A stretch of DNA of 64,000 nucleotides from Isoetes taiwanensis (lineage: Eukaryota; Streptophyta; Lycopodiopsida; Isoetales; Isoetaceae), in assembly GCA_021234155.1 (NCBI GenBank), contig JAJEKV010000023.1:7416009-7480008 (forward strand). Reading direction: 5' to 3'. The notes below the pieces were generated by a model. It was given only the letters and a program-made list of their open reading frames with translations. It did no database searches and was not told the DNA's origin. Both the position numbers and the translations under genes were made by a program. Each line of letters starts with the position of its first letter. Position 1 is the stretch's first letter. Below, piece by piece: positions 1 to 10,434 of this stretch.

Positions 1-8
1 ATTTATCT

Positions 9-500
9 ACGTTTGTTTTTGTTAGGGCCCGAAGGGTAATGTTTTTTAATATAGCAATCAACACACAACTACCATTAACATTATTAACACAAACCATTGC
101 ATTTAACACATTTAAATTAAAATCCCCCTTAAACCCCCTTTGGTTTGGGTGCATATTCACACGGGGGGTTACGTAGGGCAGCGAGAGCCCCAAAAATATA
201 TTTACAATACATGTACACAATTAACACCATTAAGTACATTCTCTCAAACCTTATAGTATTTTACAAACCTTAACATACAATATACATAAACTTGTACATG
301 CATACCCCACAAACGAGGATCGCTATGTACGGTCCAGATTTTTGAATAAAGGGCAAATATGCCAGTCCGACAGCTCTCGTTGCCCGGAGTAACCCCCCGT
401 GTGAATATGCACCCAAACCAAAGGGGGTTTAAGGGGGGTTTTAATTTAAATGTATTAAATGCAATGGTTTGTGTTAATAATGTTAATGGTAGTTGTGTGT
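9..500. mobile_element. R1 foldback element, copy 1
   Basis: Two long arms are inverted copies of each other (about 61-190 and 371-500), separated by a loop of roughly 180 bp. The arms contain a C-rich block, the stretch GTGCATATTCACACGGGGGG and, in the other arm, its complement. A second complete copy lies at 11365-11815 and a one-armed copy at 32718-32873. The loop is conserved between the two complete copies (for example CATACCCCACAAACGAGGA), so this is a real family and not a chance hairpin. A GC hairpin plus T-run (21-50) marks the left end. No coding capacity is seen. The superfamily is not identified. Confidence 0.75.
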
Positions 501-981
501 CAAAAAGGAGACTGGGCTATGTTACGGACTGATGAGTACAACTCCCACCGCAGACCAGGATAGGAAGGGCTCAACTCTCCAACTGGTACCCGGATCACCA
601 AAATGACAATATATTTAAAAGTGGTAGTTACCAGAAAATCTAGATTGGCATAGAGAGGGTCACCCCCATCCAATCAAACGGGGCGATAAGCTACAACCTA
701 CCAACCGAGCATCTCCCAAAAACAGGACCACGACTCCGCTGAAATCATTAAATGCCGAAATACATGCACAAAGCGGACGAAATTATAAGCAGCAAAATCA
801 AATCATGCAGAGAGGTGGGTAAAACAATTATGACTAATTCAAATTCTGATTCAGTTTTTCAAATAAAATACCGTTTGGGAGACGACATATATTGCATGAA
901 GGAAACACAGTGATACCAAGAGAAAGAGCTCTATTCCGACCCGTCTGAGGAATCCGCCACTGAAATTATACCCAAGATACG

Positions 982-1743
982 ATGGCAGATCAAATCAATC
1001 TCAGCCAACAGAAGAGGGGGGATGTAGCAAGAGCAGCGGTAAGCCAGTAGGACCTCAAGGATTTATTGGCTCAGATGAACAGGCAATTAGAGGCCAGGAT
1101 CCCAAGCATGGATACACTTAACATGCTAGCGGAGACGGCTAATCGTATCAAGATGAACCAGGGTGCAAGGGGTCGAGAGAACAAGTGAGGAATAGACGAA
1201 ATCGAAGAAGAGAAGGCCAAGATCATGCAGAGGTTGGTTGATTTAGAAAAGATAAATATTGAGTTACATGCATGGGAATCTTTTGATAGAATAAAATCGC
1301 ATATCATGGAATTTGAGGAGCATAATAGGATTAAACATGACGTTAGGCTGATAGGGATAGCCAAGAAACCTAATGAAGACATCTATCGAGTTACTGCAGA
1401 GGTAATAGAAGCAGTATTCAAAAAGCATCGAAGCATAATTGTAAAGGCAGTACACTCAGGCCAATAGAGGGGACGAACAAGACACACAAATCTGACGCTC
1501 ATGGACATGGCAACCATAGAGCGTATACTGCGCATGGGTTCCAGACTGAGGAATGGGATCAAGGTGCAAGAGGCCTTAATAGTCATGCAGCGGCAAGGGC
1601 TACACAAAGAACTGGCCAAAGCAAGGGAGTTGAACCAAACAGGGATGCACACGAAGGTCAGAAATGGAAAAGTATACCTGCACAAACGAATTAGAGACCA
1701 GCCGCCCTGGGGAGACCAGAGGCCATCAGGTCAAAAGGACTGA
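982..1743 (+). pseudogene. LINE ORF1-like protein, three in-frame stops
   Basis: One continuous reading frame from ATG 982 to 1743, interrupted by TAG at 1048, TGA at 1186 and TAG at 1465. Between the stops it reads as one hydrophilic, charge-rich protein of about 254 residues (MADQINLSQQKRGD at the start, then a heptad-like E/K/I/M-rich stretch near residues 75-120), as expected of a LINE ORF1 nucleic-acid-binding protein. No zinc knuckle is visible. The stops are single-base changes in an otherwise open frame, so it is a decayed gene. The ORF1 assignment rests mostly on position upstream of the endonuclease. Confidence 0.55.
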
Positions 1744-1997
1744 AGGGAGAGGAAACCTACCCCTTGACACCGATGATACAAGGATCAGATGGGGAAACAT
1801 CAGTGGAGAGAGCTCTCGCTTTGATACAACCACTATCAGGAGGGAAAAGTGAAAACGTGGTAGGCGAGGAACAGACACACCAAAATGGGCACATAGGCCT
1901 AATTTCGATCGCAAAGACCAGGAGACGACCAAGAAGGATAACCAACGGGTCAGAGCATACAGAGAACCCAAAGGACCAGCCCAGGAGAAAGAGGCGT

Positions 1998-2328
1998 TGA
2001 CCATATGGTACTAGAACTGCACCGGGTACCCATGGGATGATGGGGAGAGGCTCGAGGAAGCTTATAATTATGATATAATATGTCTGATGGAGACATGGGA
2101 ACACAATACCAATCGACTGCCAGAGGAAGAGGCGTATCGGCTCTTCACATGTTGTAAAGAGAAAGATTTTAAGATAGGAAGAGGGAGCGCGGGTCTAGCT
2201 TGCTATATAAAAGATAGTGTAGCCAATAAGGCATGTATTGTGCATTCAGATATCAATAAAAGATACATGCTGCTAAGCATACAATTACAAAATAAAAAAG
2301 ATTTAATCATGATTATAGCATATCCACC
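1998..2328 (+). pseudogene. LINE endonuclease domain, N-terminal half
   Basis: The frame reads W-Y-stop-N-C-T-G-Y-P-W near 2005, then ICLMETWEHNTN from about 2081, matching the start of apurinic-type LINE endonucleases (WNCNG...E.W, with the metal-binding Glu in the METWE motif). It continues through ACYIKDS to MIIAYPP at 2311-2328, where the frame is cut by the TIR-bounded insertion. There is an in-frame TAG near 2011. The second half, with the GDL and SHR motifs, lies at 14929-15480. Confidence 0.65.
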
Positions 2329-2345
2329 CCGGGGGGTTCACCTCT
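2328..2345 (+). repeat. Left terminal inverted repeat of Pack-type element
   Basis: CCCGGGGGGTTCACCTCT, exact inverse of 14910-14927. The outermost C overlaps the flanking duplication. A subterminal CATGTGCGT follows 14 bp further in (15 bp at the other end). Confidence 0.65.
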
Positions 2346-2749
2346 ATGTAAGGGGGTGGCATGTGCGTTCCAGGGGTCAGGAGAAGCCCCTCCGTATACG
2401 GCTCGCCCCCCATAGAAACCCCTATGTATACAGTCTGGTGTTGGTGAAAAATAATACCTGATTCCATACTTTTACGCCTAGTCCAATCCCCATTGACCCT
2501 ACCCTTAACCGTATTTTTACATCAAGATATCACTAATGTAGCCTACCCTCTACCTTACATTTACATTCAACACCATTTACTCCAAACATTAAACCCTCGT
2601 TAGTGCTTGAGCCCAAGTCTGCCCTGGCGTTACCCAGGCCTATACCATCACTTGCAGTTCTACTTACTATTTTGTGTATTACAAACATAGTACTGTTTTA
2701 TTGAGCAGGTCAGTCCGAGTCTACCTTCTTTATACCCTAGACTCTCCAT
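2346..2749. other. Subterminal region, no gene
   Basis: GC-rich subterminal DNA of the Pack-type element, including the inverted match ATAGAAACCCCTAT near 2410, followed by sequence without recognisable coding content up to the last enolase exon. Confidence 0.5.
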
Positions 2750-3124
2750 GAAGAAAGTAAAGCCCCAACAGGAAGGATCATGAATTCCTGAAATAGCATA
2801 CCGTCACCATAATATCAACACAACAAGAAACAGCAGAATATAGAAGCCTGACCTGCATGGCAAGCTTGTTTCCTGCATGTGAACCTCCATTGATGACATT
2901 AAATGCAGGTACTGGCAGGACGAGTTTTGTGTTTCCCACAAGATTTGCTATATGCTGGCATGACGAAATAGTTCAGCATCATAGGTTTCATATAAAATTC
3001 AAAATAATTTACAAATGACTATGCTAATACTGGAGCCCATATTTAACGGTAAATTAGATAGATGTCGTTCTCGATCTAAAAATAAATTAAGGAAACAAAG
3101 CTCAAACAAATAGATCCAAGTTCA

Positions 3125-3455
3125 TGAATATGTAGCATAATAACAGGGGGTTTCTTTTGTATTTTTGTACGTTTTTTCCTATGGTTTTTATATGATTTGG
3201 TGGTCGTATTACATAAGGTGTACTAATTGGTACATCTAGAGTGCGCCAAGTATTTGTATACAACTTATGTTTTTTTTTTTTTTGGCTGTCCTTAATGGTG
3301 AAGATCAAAGGGCTTACAACAAAAGCCCTCTTAAAAAAGACAACATCTAAGGGCTTACAATAAAAACCCTCCTTATGAAAAAAAAAAACAAAAAATTAAA
3401 AAAAGGGGAAGACATGCAAACCATCGTCAATATGATATTAGGGTTTCAGAAAGGG
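3125..3455. repeat. R2 dispersed repeat, copy 1
   Basis: It begins ATATGTAGCATAATAACAGG and includes GTACATCTAGAGTGC and ACAACAAAAGCCCTCTT. The second copy is at 30245-30480, same strand, with similarity continuing to ACATGCAA..C near the right end. It lies in the enolase intron, upstream of the EPL fragment (separated by the later copia insertion). Nature unknown. Confidence 0.7.
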
Positions 3456-3476
3456 CTTCATGGAGCCAGAGAACTA

Positions 3477-3497
3477 GGGCAAGGAGCGATTATGGGC
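3477..3497. repeat. Half of an imperfect 17-bp direct repeat at the copia target
   Basis: GGGCAAGGAGCGATTAT lies just left of the copia element and GGGCAAGGAGCAGTTAT just right of it (9312-9328), each followed by GGGC. The pre-insertion site was therefore probably a short tandem duplication; the 5-bp TSD TGGGC is at the unit boundary. Confidence 0.6.
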
Positions 3498-4275
3498 TGA
3501 TGTAATTTAAAGATGATGAACTCAAGTATATATATATATGTCTAGCAAGATTAGCAATTTACAACAATCGAGTTCCAATGATGATCTAAGCAAAAGCCAA
3601 GATATGGTCACTTATTTTACTAGATCATCTTCACAAAATCATCATTCAAGTTTCTAGAACAATATTCTTAGGACAGTAATACCTTGGTCAATAATAGTTT
3701 AGCCAATAAAACTATTGAAACACTGTAGCATACATTTACTGTTCATCGGGCATTGACCCGAACACTGTAGCCATGTTGACTCTCGGCATTTCCATTCAAA
3801 AATCAAGCTCGAACCTGCTCCTCCTCCATTATATATATTTGTAAGCGTTCTACCCAGCTATATGCATAGTTCCGACGGTTATGGGGAATTATTTTCTTTC
3901 CAATCTTGGTCTTCCCAATCCTCGATGATATCCCACAGGACAAGTCTAAGAAAATTAGCTTTTCACAATTATCCCACAGAACTAATTGTTCAACACGGCT
4001 TTTCGACCATTGAACCAAATTTGCCTTAACAAAATATTCTTCTTCACCAAATAGATTAACCCTTCAAACATTATACTAACCTTGTGGTGACTTTGTTTTC
4101 CAATAGATTAGATCTGCAAGTAGACCTACTGCCACTGCTTCTCATAGGTAAATAATGCAGACATATTAAGCTTATGTTGATCTACACTACTGCCACTGCT
4201 TCTCATAGTTAGATCAACACAAATAACCATATCATGTGCTAACTTTGCAGGATTAGGAGATGAATATTTCCATCA
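3498..4275 (-). repeat. Copia 3' LTR
   Basis: 778 bp, plus-strand TGATGTAATTT to TTTCCATCA. The terminal TCA is shared with the gag-pol stop codon read on the minus strand. A 71-codon frame inside the LTR occurs in both copies but has no recognisable domain and is not called. Confidence 0.95.
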
Positions 4276-7200
4276 CTCCTCCTTCAGCTCATAAGCCTGC
4301 AAGTCTGACCCTTCCAATACCTTTAGCTTTGCCTTAAATCCATTGAATTTGTTGATAGGTAGAGCCTTGGTAAAGACATCTGCAATTTGATGATTAGTAT
4401 CCAGATAAAGCATCTCAATTACATTTCTTTCTGCCAGCTCTCTTATAAAATGAATACTCAGCTCAATGTGCTTGGTCCTATCATGCTGCACAGGATTTTT
4501 CACTATGGCTATGCAACTTTGGCTATCTGTCCAGATTACTGTGGGTCCAGTTTGTTTACAATACAGTTCATCCATCAACCTTCTCAACCATACAATTTCC
4601 TTAGCTACAAGTGAAGATGCAGCATATTCTGCTTCTGCAGAACTCATGGCTATAGTATTTTGTTTCTTGCACCTCCAGGTAATTACTCCACCACCAAAGA
4701 AAACTGCATATCCTGAAGTGGACCTTCTAGTGGAGAGATCTCCCCCCCAATCTGCATCACTAAAGCATGTCATAGTTAGATCCTTTGAGTCATAGCATAT
4801 TCCTTGACTTTGAGTGCCTTTCAAATACTTCAACACACGTTTAGCTGCCTCCCAATGTTCCTTTGTTGCATCATGATTTCTTCTGCTTAGAATATTTACA
4901 GCATAAGCAATGTCAGGTCGAGTGCTGTTTGCTAAATAAAGTAGGCAACCCACCAATGCTCGATAGGGTACATTTTCCATCTCTGTAATATCTTCATGAG
5001 TGGCTTGTTTAATATCAGTCAACCTGTGCCCTGGAGTCATGGGAATTTTGGCAGGTTTGGCCTCCACTAGATTAAACCTTTTAAGCATATTTTCTATATG
5101 CTTACTTTGATGCAATTTGAGCCATCTCTCTTCCTTATTTCTGGTCACCTCAATCCCCAAAAATTTCCTTAACTCCCCTAAGTCTGTCATTTGAAATCTG
5201 GCCTTCAGAATACCTTTGCATTTATTTAGTATATTCAATGAAGTTGCCACCATGATACAGTCATCTACATAAAGGGCAATAATGCAGTAGTCTTTATCTT
5301 GCTCCAACCTGTAGAGATTACCATCATTATGAAGTTTGTTAAATCCATGTTCTTGCAAGAACTGATTTATGCACATGTACCATTCCCTGGGTGACTGCTT
5401 CAATCCATACATTGCTTTATTTAACTTCCAGATCATATTCTTGCCTAGTTCATAGCCTGGTGGTTGCCTCAAGTATGCTTCTTCTTCTAATGTTGCATTT
5501 AAGAATGCTGTTTTGACATCCATGTGATGTATTTCCAGTTTCATGGCATTTGCCATGGCCAGCAATATTCTGATGCTTGTTAATTTGACTAGTGGAGAAT
5601 ATGTTTCATCATAATCTCTTCCTTTTTTCTGAGTATATCCCTGTGCTACCAATCTAGCTTTATATTTCTTGGTCCCATCTGGATTAAGTTTAATTCTGAA
5701 TAGCCATTTGCTACCAATGATATTATGCTTACCATCTGATTTTATCAGATCATAAGTTTTAGTGTCCTCAAACGATTTGAGTTCATCATTCATAGCTGCT
5801 ATCCACTTATCTCTGTCAACGTTTTCTTGTACCTCTTCATAGCTTTGAGGAATTATTTCATCTTCTAATATTGCCATAATATATTCATGTTCATGTTCAG
5901 CTGTCTTTGCTTCAATTCTTTTACTTCTTCCCCTCTCATTTCTGCCATAAGTTTGATCATCTAATTTAGCTTCTTCTACAAGCTTTTCTGCTTGAGTTTT
6001 TCTTTTCTTCTTCTCATGATATTCCTTTATGGGTTCATCACTTGCTTGACCTAGGTCTGTATTGTCTTCAGATCTTACTTGTTCCAGCTCATTTGTTTCC
6101 TTTGAAATTTCTGGTATTTCTAGCTCCTCATAATCATCTTCTTCAAATTCCACCTTTGGAGTTTGTTCAGACCTATCTGGTTGAATTCTGTTACCTTTCT
6201 TGAATTTGTGTTTGTATAACACTTTTTCATTAAATAATACATCCCTACTGATTCTGATTTCTTTGGACTCAGGCAAATAAACTCTATACCCTTTGGATTC
6301 TTTGTCATATCCTACCAAAAAACCTTTTTCTGCCCTGTTATCTAACTTTTTCCTTAACTCTGCTGGCACATGCACATAGACCATACAGCCATATACCTTA
6401 AACTTTTCATAGTTTAGCTTACTCTCTGAGTCCCATAACAGCAAAGGAATGTTCCCTTGCAAACTTCTTGAAGGTAGCATATTTTGAATATTAACAGCTG
6501 TATAAAGTGCCTCTTCCCATAAGAAGTTTGGTAGGCCACTTTCCTTTAACATAGATCTGACTGCATCCAATAAGGTTCTATTCTTTCTTTCTGAAACTCC
6601 ATTCTGTTGAGGTGAGTATCTGCATGTTAATTGTCTCTTGATTCCATGTGAGATGCAAAAGGATTTGAATTGACCTGCTATGTACTCTCCTCCTCTATCT
6701 GATCTAATACATTTTACTTTGGCACCTGTTTCTCGTTCTTTTTCTGCAACATATTGTTTGAATGCAATTATTGCTTGTGACTTTCTGGTTAAGCAATATG
6801 TGGTACACATTCTGCTATAATCATCTGTGAAGGTTATGAAATATCTCTTATTTGTTCTGCTCTTGATGTTTAAAGGGCCACATAAATCTGAATGAACCAG
6901 CTCAAGCTTATGTTGTGATCTATTTTTCCTTTTATGAAATGGTAACCTGCTCAGCTTACCCAAAGCACATCCCTCACATATATGATCCTGTCTAGTTGTG
7001 TTTTCCAAACTTATATGACCTTGCTTGTGAAGTGCTTCTAATTTTTTATAATTTGTATGGGCAAGTCTATTATGCCACATATCTAAATCCACTTCCTGAA
7101 CTGCATTAATTGAATGATGAACAATATTTTCCAAGCCATACAAGTTCCCCACACGTTTACCATAAAACTTTATTTCATTATTCAACATGATATTGCACTG

Positions 7201-8511
7201 ATCAGCATCAAATTCAACTTTATATCCTAAATCACATAACTGACTAACTGATATTAAGTTTTTGATAATTCCAGGCACACACAACACATTCTGAATGTTT
7301 ATAACATTTCCAGCCAAATCTGTTAACTGCAATAGTCCTCTTCCTTGAACCTCTTGAACAGCTCCATTTCCAACTTGAATCTTCCTTGAACTTGCATTGG
7401 TCATATTCTTCAAGAGATCAGTAGTTTGTACTATTGATCTTTCAGCTCCACTATCAACTATCAAATGATCAGAAGTGTTAGTTGACATATTCTCATTAAC
7501 AATTGCAAATTCATGAGATACCTCATCCTCATTTTCTTCATTTGCATTGTCTTCTTGTTCCCTTGCCACATAGGCTTTTTCAGTGCCACGTCCTCTGCCA
7601 CCTCTTGCAGATCTGGCTTCTCCTCTGCCTCTTGCAGACCTACCATAACCTTTAGGAGTAGGACATTTTGAAGCCATGTGTCCTTTGCCACCACATGTGT
7701 AGCAGTTGAAATCCCTCTTTAATTTTGGACATTCATTCTTATAATGTCCTTTTTCATGGCAGTTATAGCATGTTACTTTATCCTTTCTCTTAAGCAACAG
7801 AATTTCAGGAGTTTCATCAGCTTGATTTTGCCTTAATATTTTCTTCTGCTCCCACTCAGTTCTTAATATATTTTCTGCCTCTTCTCTTGATTTACTTGAG
7901 TTTCTTATAAATAAGGCTAGTGTCTCATTTTCACCAATTGCTCTAGATATTTGCAATACCTGACTTCTTTCAGAAATGACCACTCCTGCTCCATTTAGGT
8001 CAGCAATAAGATTATCAAATTTGTTGAAGAATTCTGTTACATCCTCTTCTTCCTTAAGCTTTAAACCCCTTAATTCATTCTCAAGCAGATCTATTTGTGA
8101 GGATGTCTTTTCTTCATAGTGTTTGAGCAGAAACTTCCACATCTCTCTGGGACTTAATGTTCTTAATTTCAAACGTATAGTTGGACTAACCTTGCACGTG
8201 ATGATGCCTTGTGCTTCCCTTGTTTTAGCCAACAATGATTTTCCTCCTGCTCCAGATGCTCCAGCACTTGCTCCTGCACCTCCTGAAGTTTCAGTCCCTG
8301 CTGCAGCCTTTCCTGCTGCTCCAACAATTGAACTGGATGAACCTGTCCTTGTAAGCACTCCTGTACCTACTGTTCCTGCTGGATCTACCAGATCCCACAG
8401 ATCCTCCACTTCTAGTATGTGAGCTATAGCATCCTTCCAGACTTGGAACCCTGGACCTCCTTTGTATACTTCTACAGTATTCAATAGTGATGCACCAAAT
8501 CTGCTAGACAT
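4273..8511 (-). CDS. Copia Gag-Pol polyprotein, intact
   Basis: Single open frame of about 1412 residues from ATG 8511 (an upstream TTG in the PBS region is not needed) to TGA at 4275-4273. Domains in order, approximate residues: Gag with two CCHC knuckles (CYNCHEKGHYKNEC and CYTCGGKGHMASKC, about 248-285); protease with DSGAERS near 352 (usual copia motif D-S/T-G-A-S/T); integrase with H..H...C..C (CEGCALGKL) and a core with SDRGGEY and NGVSERKNRT; copia reverse transcriptase with the ALYVDDC active site; RNase H with SSAEAEYAA and TDSQSC. The integrase-before-RT order defines Ty1/copia. No stops or frameshifts. The last codons (K-E-E-stop) form the polypurine tract, so coding and cis signals overlap at both ends. 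Confidence 0.97.
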   Translation of the reverse strand: MSSRFGASLLNTVEVYKGGPGFQVWKDAIAHILEVEDLWDLVDPAGTVGTGVLTRTGSSSSIVGAAGKAAAGTETSGGAGASAGASGAGGKSLLAKTREAQGIITCKVSPTIRLKLRTLSPREMWKFLLKHYEEKTSSQIDLLENELRGLKLKEEEDVTEFFNKFDNLIADLNGAGVVISERSQVLQISRAIGENETLALFIRNSSKSREEAENILRTEWEQKKILRQNQADETPEILLLKRKDKVTCYNCHEKGHYKNECPKLKRDFNCYTCGGKGHMASKCPTPKGYGRSARGRGEARSARGGRGRGTEKAYVAREQEDNANEENEDEVSHEFAIVNENMSTNTSDHLIVDSGAERSIVQTTDLLKNMTNASSRKIQVGNGAVQEVQGRGLLQLTDLAGNVINIQNVLCVPGIIKNLISVSQLCDLGYKVEFDADQCNIMLNNEIKFYGKRVGNLYGLENIVHHSINAVQEVDLDMWHNRLAHTNYKKLEALHKQGHISLENTTRQDHICEGCALGKLSRLPFHKRKNRSQHKLELVHSDLCGPLNIKSRTNKRYFITFTDDYSRMCTTYCLTRKSQAIIAFKQYVAEKERETGAKVKCIRSDRGGEYIAGQFKSFCISHGIKRQLTCRYSPQQNGVSERKNRTLLDAVRSMLKESGLPNFLWEEALYTAVNIQNMLPSRSLQGNIPLLLWDSESKLNYEKFKVYGCMVYVHVPAELRKKLDNRAEKGFLVGYDKESKGYRVYLPESKEIRISRDVLFNEKVLYKHKFKKGNRIQPDRSEQTPKVEFEEDDYEELEIPEISKETNELEQVRSEDNTDLGQASDEPIKEYHEKKKRKTQAEKLVEEAKLDDQTYGRNERGRSKRIEAKTAEHEHEYIMAILEDEIIPQSYEEVQENVDRDKWIAAMNDELKSFEDTKTYDLIKSDGKHNIIGSKWLFRIKLNPDGTKKYKARLVAQGYTQKKGRDYDETYSPLVKLTSIRILLAMANAMKLEIHHMDVKTAFLNATLEEEAYLRQPPGYELGKNMIWKLNKAMYGLKQSPREWYMCINQFLQEHGFNKLHNDGNLYRLEQDKDYCIIALYVDDCIMVATSLNILNKCKGILKARFQMTDLGELRKFLGIEVTRNKEERWLKLHQSKHIENMLKRFNLVEAKPAKIPMTPGHRLTDIKQATHEDITEMENVPYRALVGCLLYLANSTRPDIAYAVNILSRRNHDATKEHWEAAKRVLKYLKGTQSQGICYDSKDLTMTCFSDADWGGDLSTRRSTSGYAVFFGGGVITWRCKKQNTIAMSSAEAEYAASSLVAKEIVWLRRLMDELYCKQTGPTVIWTDSQSCIAIVKNPVQHDRTKHIELSIHFIRELAERNVIEMLYLDTNHQIADVFTKALPINKFNGFKAKLKVLEGSDLQAYELKEE
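4276..4284 (-). other. Copia polypurine tract
   Basis: Minus strand AAGGAGGAG directly before the 3' LTR (TGATGGAAA). It encodes the final K-E-E of the polyprotein. This is the expected plus-strand primer site. Confidence 0.8.
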
Positions 8512-8519
8512 GTTTACAG

Positions 8520-8531
8520 GCTCTGATACCA
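8520..8531 (-). other. Copia primer binding site (initiator tRNA-Met)
   Basis: Minus strand TGGTATCAGAGC immediately after the 5' LTR, the standard plant copia PBS complementary to the 3' end of initiator tRNA-Met. Only about nine bases separate it from the gag-pol ATG. Confidence 0.93.
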
Positions 8532-8532
8532 A

Positions 8533-9310
8533 TGATGTAATTTAAAGATGATGAACTCAAGTATATATATATATGTCTAGCAAGATTAGCAATTTACAAC
8601 AATCGAGTTCCAATGATGATCTAAGCAAAAGCCAAGATATGGTCACTTATTTTACTAGATCATCTTCACAAAATCATCATTCAAGTTTCTAGAACAATAT
8701 TCTTAGGACAGTAATACCTTGGTCAATAATAGTTTAGCCAATAAAACTATTGAAACACTGTAGCATACATTTACTGTTCATCGGGCATTGACCCGAACAC
8801 TGTAGCCATGTTGACTCTCGGCATTTCCATTCAAAAATCAAGCTCGAACCTGCTCCTCCTCCATTATATATATTTGTAAGCGTTCTACCCAGCTATATGC
8901 ATAGTTCCGACGGTTATGGGGAATTATTTTCTTTCCAATCTTGGTCTTCCCAATCCTCGATGATATCCCACAGGACAAGTCTAAGAAAATTAGCTTTTCA
9001 CAATTATCCCACAGAACTAATTGTTCAACACGGCTTTTCGACCATTGAACCAAATTTGCCTTAACAAAATATTCTTCTTCACCAAATAGATTAACCCTTC
9101 AAACATTATACTAACCTTGTGGTGACTTTGTTTTCCAATAGATTAGATCTGCAAGTAGACCTACTGCCACTGCTTCTCATAGGTAAATAATGCAGACATA
9201 TTAAGCTTATGTTGATCTACACTACTGCCACTGCTTCTCATAGTTAGATCAACACAAATAACCACATCATGTGCTAACTTTGCAGGATTAGGAGATGAAT
9301 ATTTCCATCA
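8533..9310 (-). repeat. Copia 5' LTR
   Basis: Same 778-bp unit as 3498-4275. As the upstream LTR for minus-strand transcription it should hold the active promoter. Confidence 0.95.
8864..8875 (-). promoter_or_regulatory. Putative TATA box in copia 5' LTR
   Basis: Minus strand AAATATATATAA, followed by GGAGGAGGAG. It is the strongest TATA-like stretch in the LTR in transcription orientation; the copy in the other LTR is at 3829-3840. No transcription start can be verified. Confidence 0.4.
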
Positions 9311-10434
9311 TGGGCAAGGAGCAGTTATGGGCTGCATCTTCCCCTACAGATTTGGTTGTTGCCTTCGGCTTCTGGCTTTTGTATCTTTCTATAAAGCTGA
9401 AGAAATGGCGCAGAAGGATGGAGCTTGGAGCTGCTTGGCATCATTCGGTTTAAAATTTCTGTGCGTTCTACTCAGGTCTTTGATGATATGTGCCTTTGCA
9501 GGATGGCTTCTCATATGGATAATGCGACCCACTTCCAGATGGAAACCCTTCTGGAAGTCTGTCAACAAAAAATACACGTTCTTTGGCACCTCAGGTTTGG
9601 ATTTGCTTATATGTTGCTTTTGATGGCAATTAATAGCATATCTAAAGAATGTCATTTATGGCCTTAAAGAATTTCGTGCCTGTTTACTTACCAAAGGCTC
9701 TGTTTTAAAAATTCTCGTTGTGAGAATAGGAGATGGTTCTCGCAAATTGTCTTTGATTGCGGTTGATCATATCATCTAATGTATCATGCTTGAAGTGCAT
9801 TATATCTGATTTGATTCTTGCTTATTTGCAGAGCCATTTCTAATTTTCTTCAGTTGCCAAATATTAATCATTTCACTTGTCGGTACGATTTACTTAAGGA
9901 TCAAAGTGAAAAAGAAGGATGTGTATGTGAATTGAACACACCACGCCAGATCTCGCTTATTTTGGAATGTGTATTCTCCTTAACCACGTAACCTTTCCGG
10001 TGAAGTGCTAAACGCCCACAGAGGTCGCTTATGATTAGAAGTTTCAGAACCATTGGAGCTGGCCGATTTGCAGTGGGAGCTAGCCGATTTGCTCCATGAT
10101 GCAACATACTGAAGGTTTTATGCAATGATAGATAGTAACTATGTTTTAGGGCTTGTGGTACTCTGCAAAGATCTAGCAAAGCTAGAGAATTGCTAATCAA
10201 CGTAAACTCATAGATGTTGATTCTCGGTGATCTTGTACGATTAATGTTCTTGTTATGAAGGATGACGAGCGAGCCCGGCGTGGCCCAGTGCCACGCAGAC
10301 ATCCGAAGTTAGTCGATGGTGGTTGGATGTTTGCTTATTGATATTCATGGAGAAACGCGACCTATGGGCATATGGCGTAAACGGTTCACGGCGCTTAGGC
10401 GCAACAACCCTAGATTATGCATGCAATGATGTAG
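9311..10434 (+). other. No recognised gene between copia and EPL exon
   Basis: A short exon-like stretch is bounded by TTTGCAG and CAG|GTTTGG (about 9502-9588, reading MASHMDNATHFQ). It sits upstream of the EPL exon on the same strand and may be part of the same captured segment, but I cannot assign it to a protein. The rest reads as intron-like DNA. Confidence 0.3.

Larger units (their letters stand above)
505..2328 (+). mobile_element. Degraded LINE, 5' half
   Basis: Non-LTR retrotransposon remnant with an ORF1-like region (982-1743), a basic linker (about 1764-2000) and the N-terminal half of an endonuclease (1998-2328). It stops abruptly at codons for A-Y-P-P. The same protein resumes at 14929 with Y-P-P, in frame, after a 12.6-kb insertion. 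The left edge is uncertain: I place it just after the foldback element at 500. 505-981 would be the 5' leader and shows no other feature. Confidence 0.7.
3498..9310 (-). mobile_element. Ty1/copia LTR retrotransposon, complete and young
   Basis: Minus-strand element, 5813 bp. LTRs at 3498-4275 and 8533-9310 are each 778 bp, start TG, end CA, and by eye differ at only one base (T at about 4227, C at about 9262). A 5-bp target duplication TGGGC lies at 3493-3497 and 9311-9315. A primer binding site complementary to initiator tRNA-Met abuts the 5' LTR, a polypurine tract abuts the 3' LTR, and one uninterrupted gag-pol frame fills the space between. It inserted into the R2/EPL segment of the Pack-type element, and is probably the most recent event here and possibly still mobile. 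Confidence 0.97.

Noticed and set aside
3803-4018. 71-codon minus-strand frame in the copia LTR (also 8838-9053)
   Set aside because: Present in both LTRs because they are duplicates; no domain, and it overlaps the putative promoter region. Probably chance.
8123-8422. Plus-strand open frame rich in Pro/Ala
   Set aside because: Antisense shadow of the Gly/Ala/Ser-rich Gag region of the copia element.
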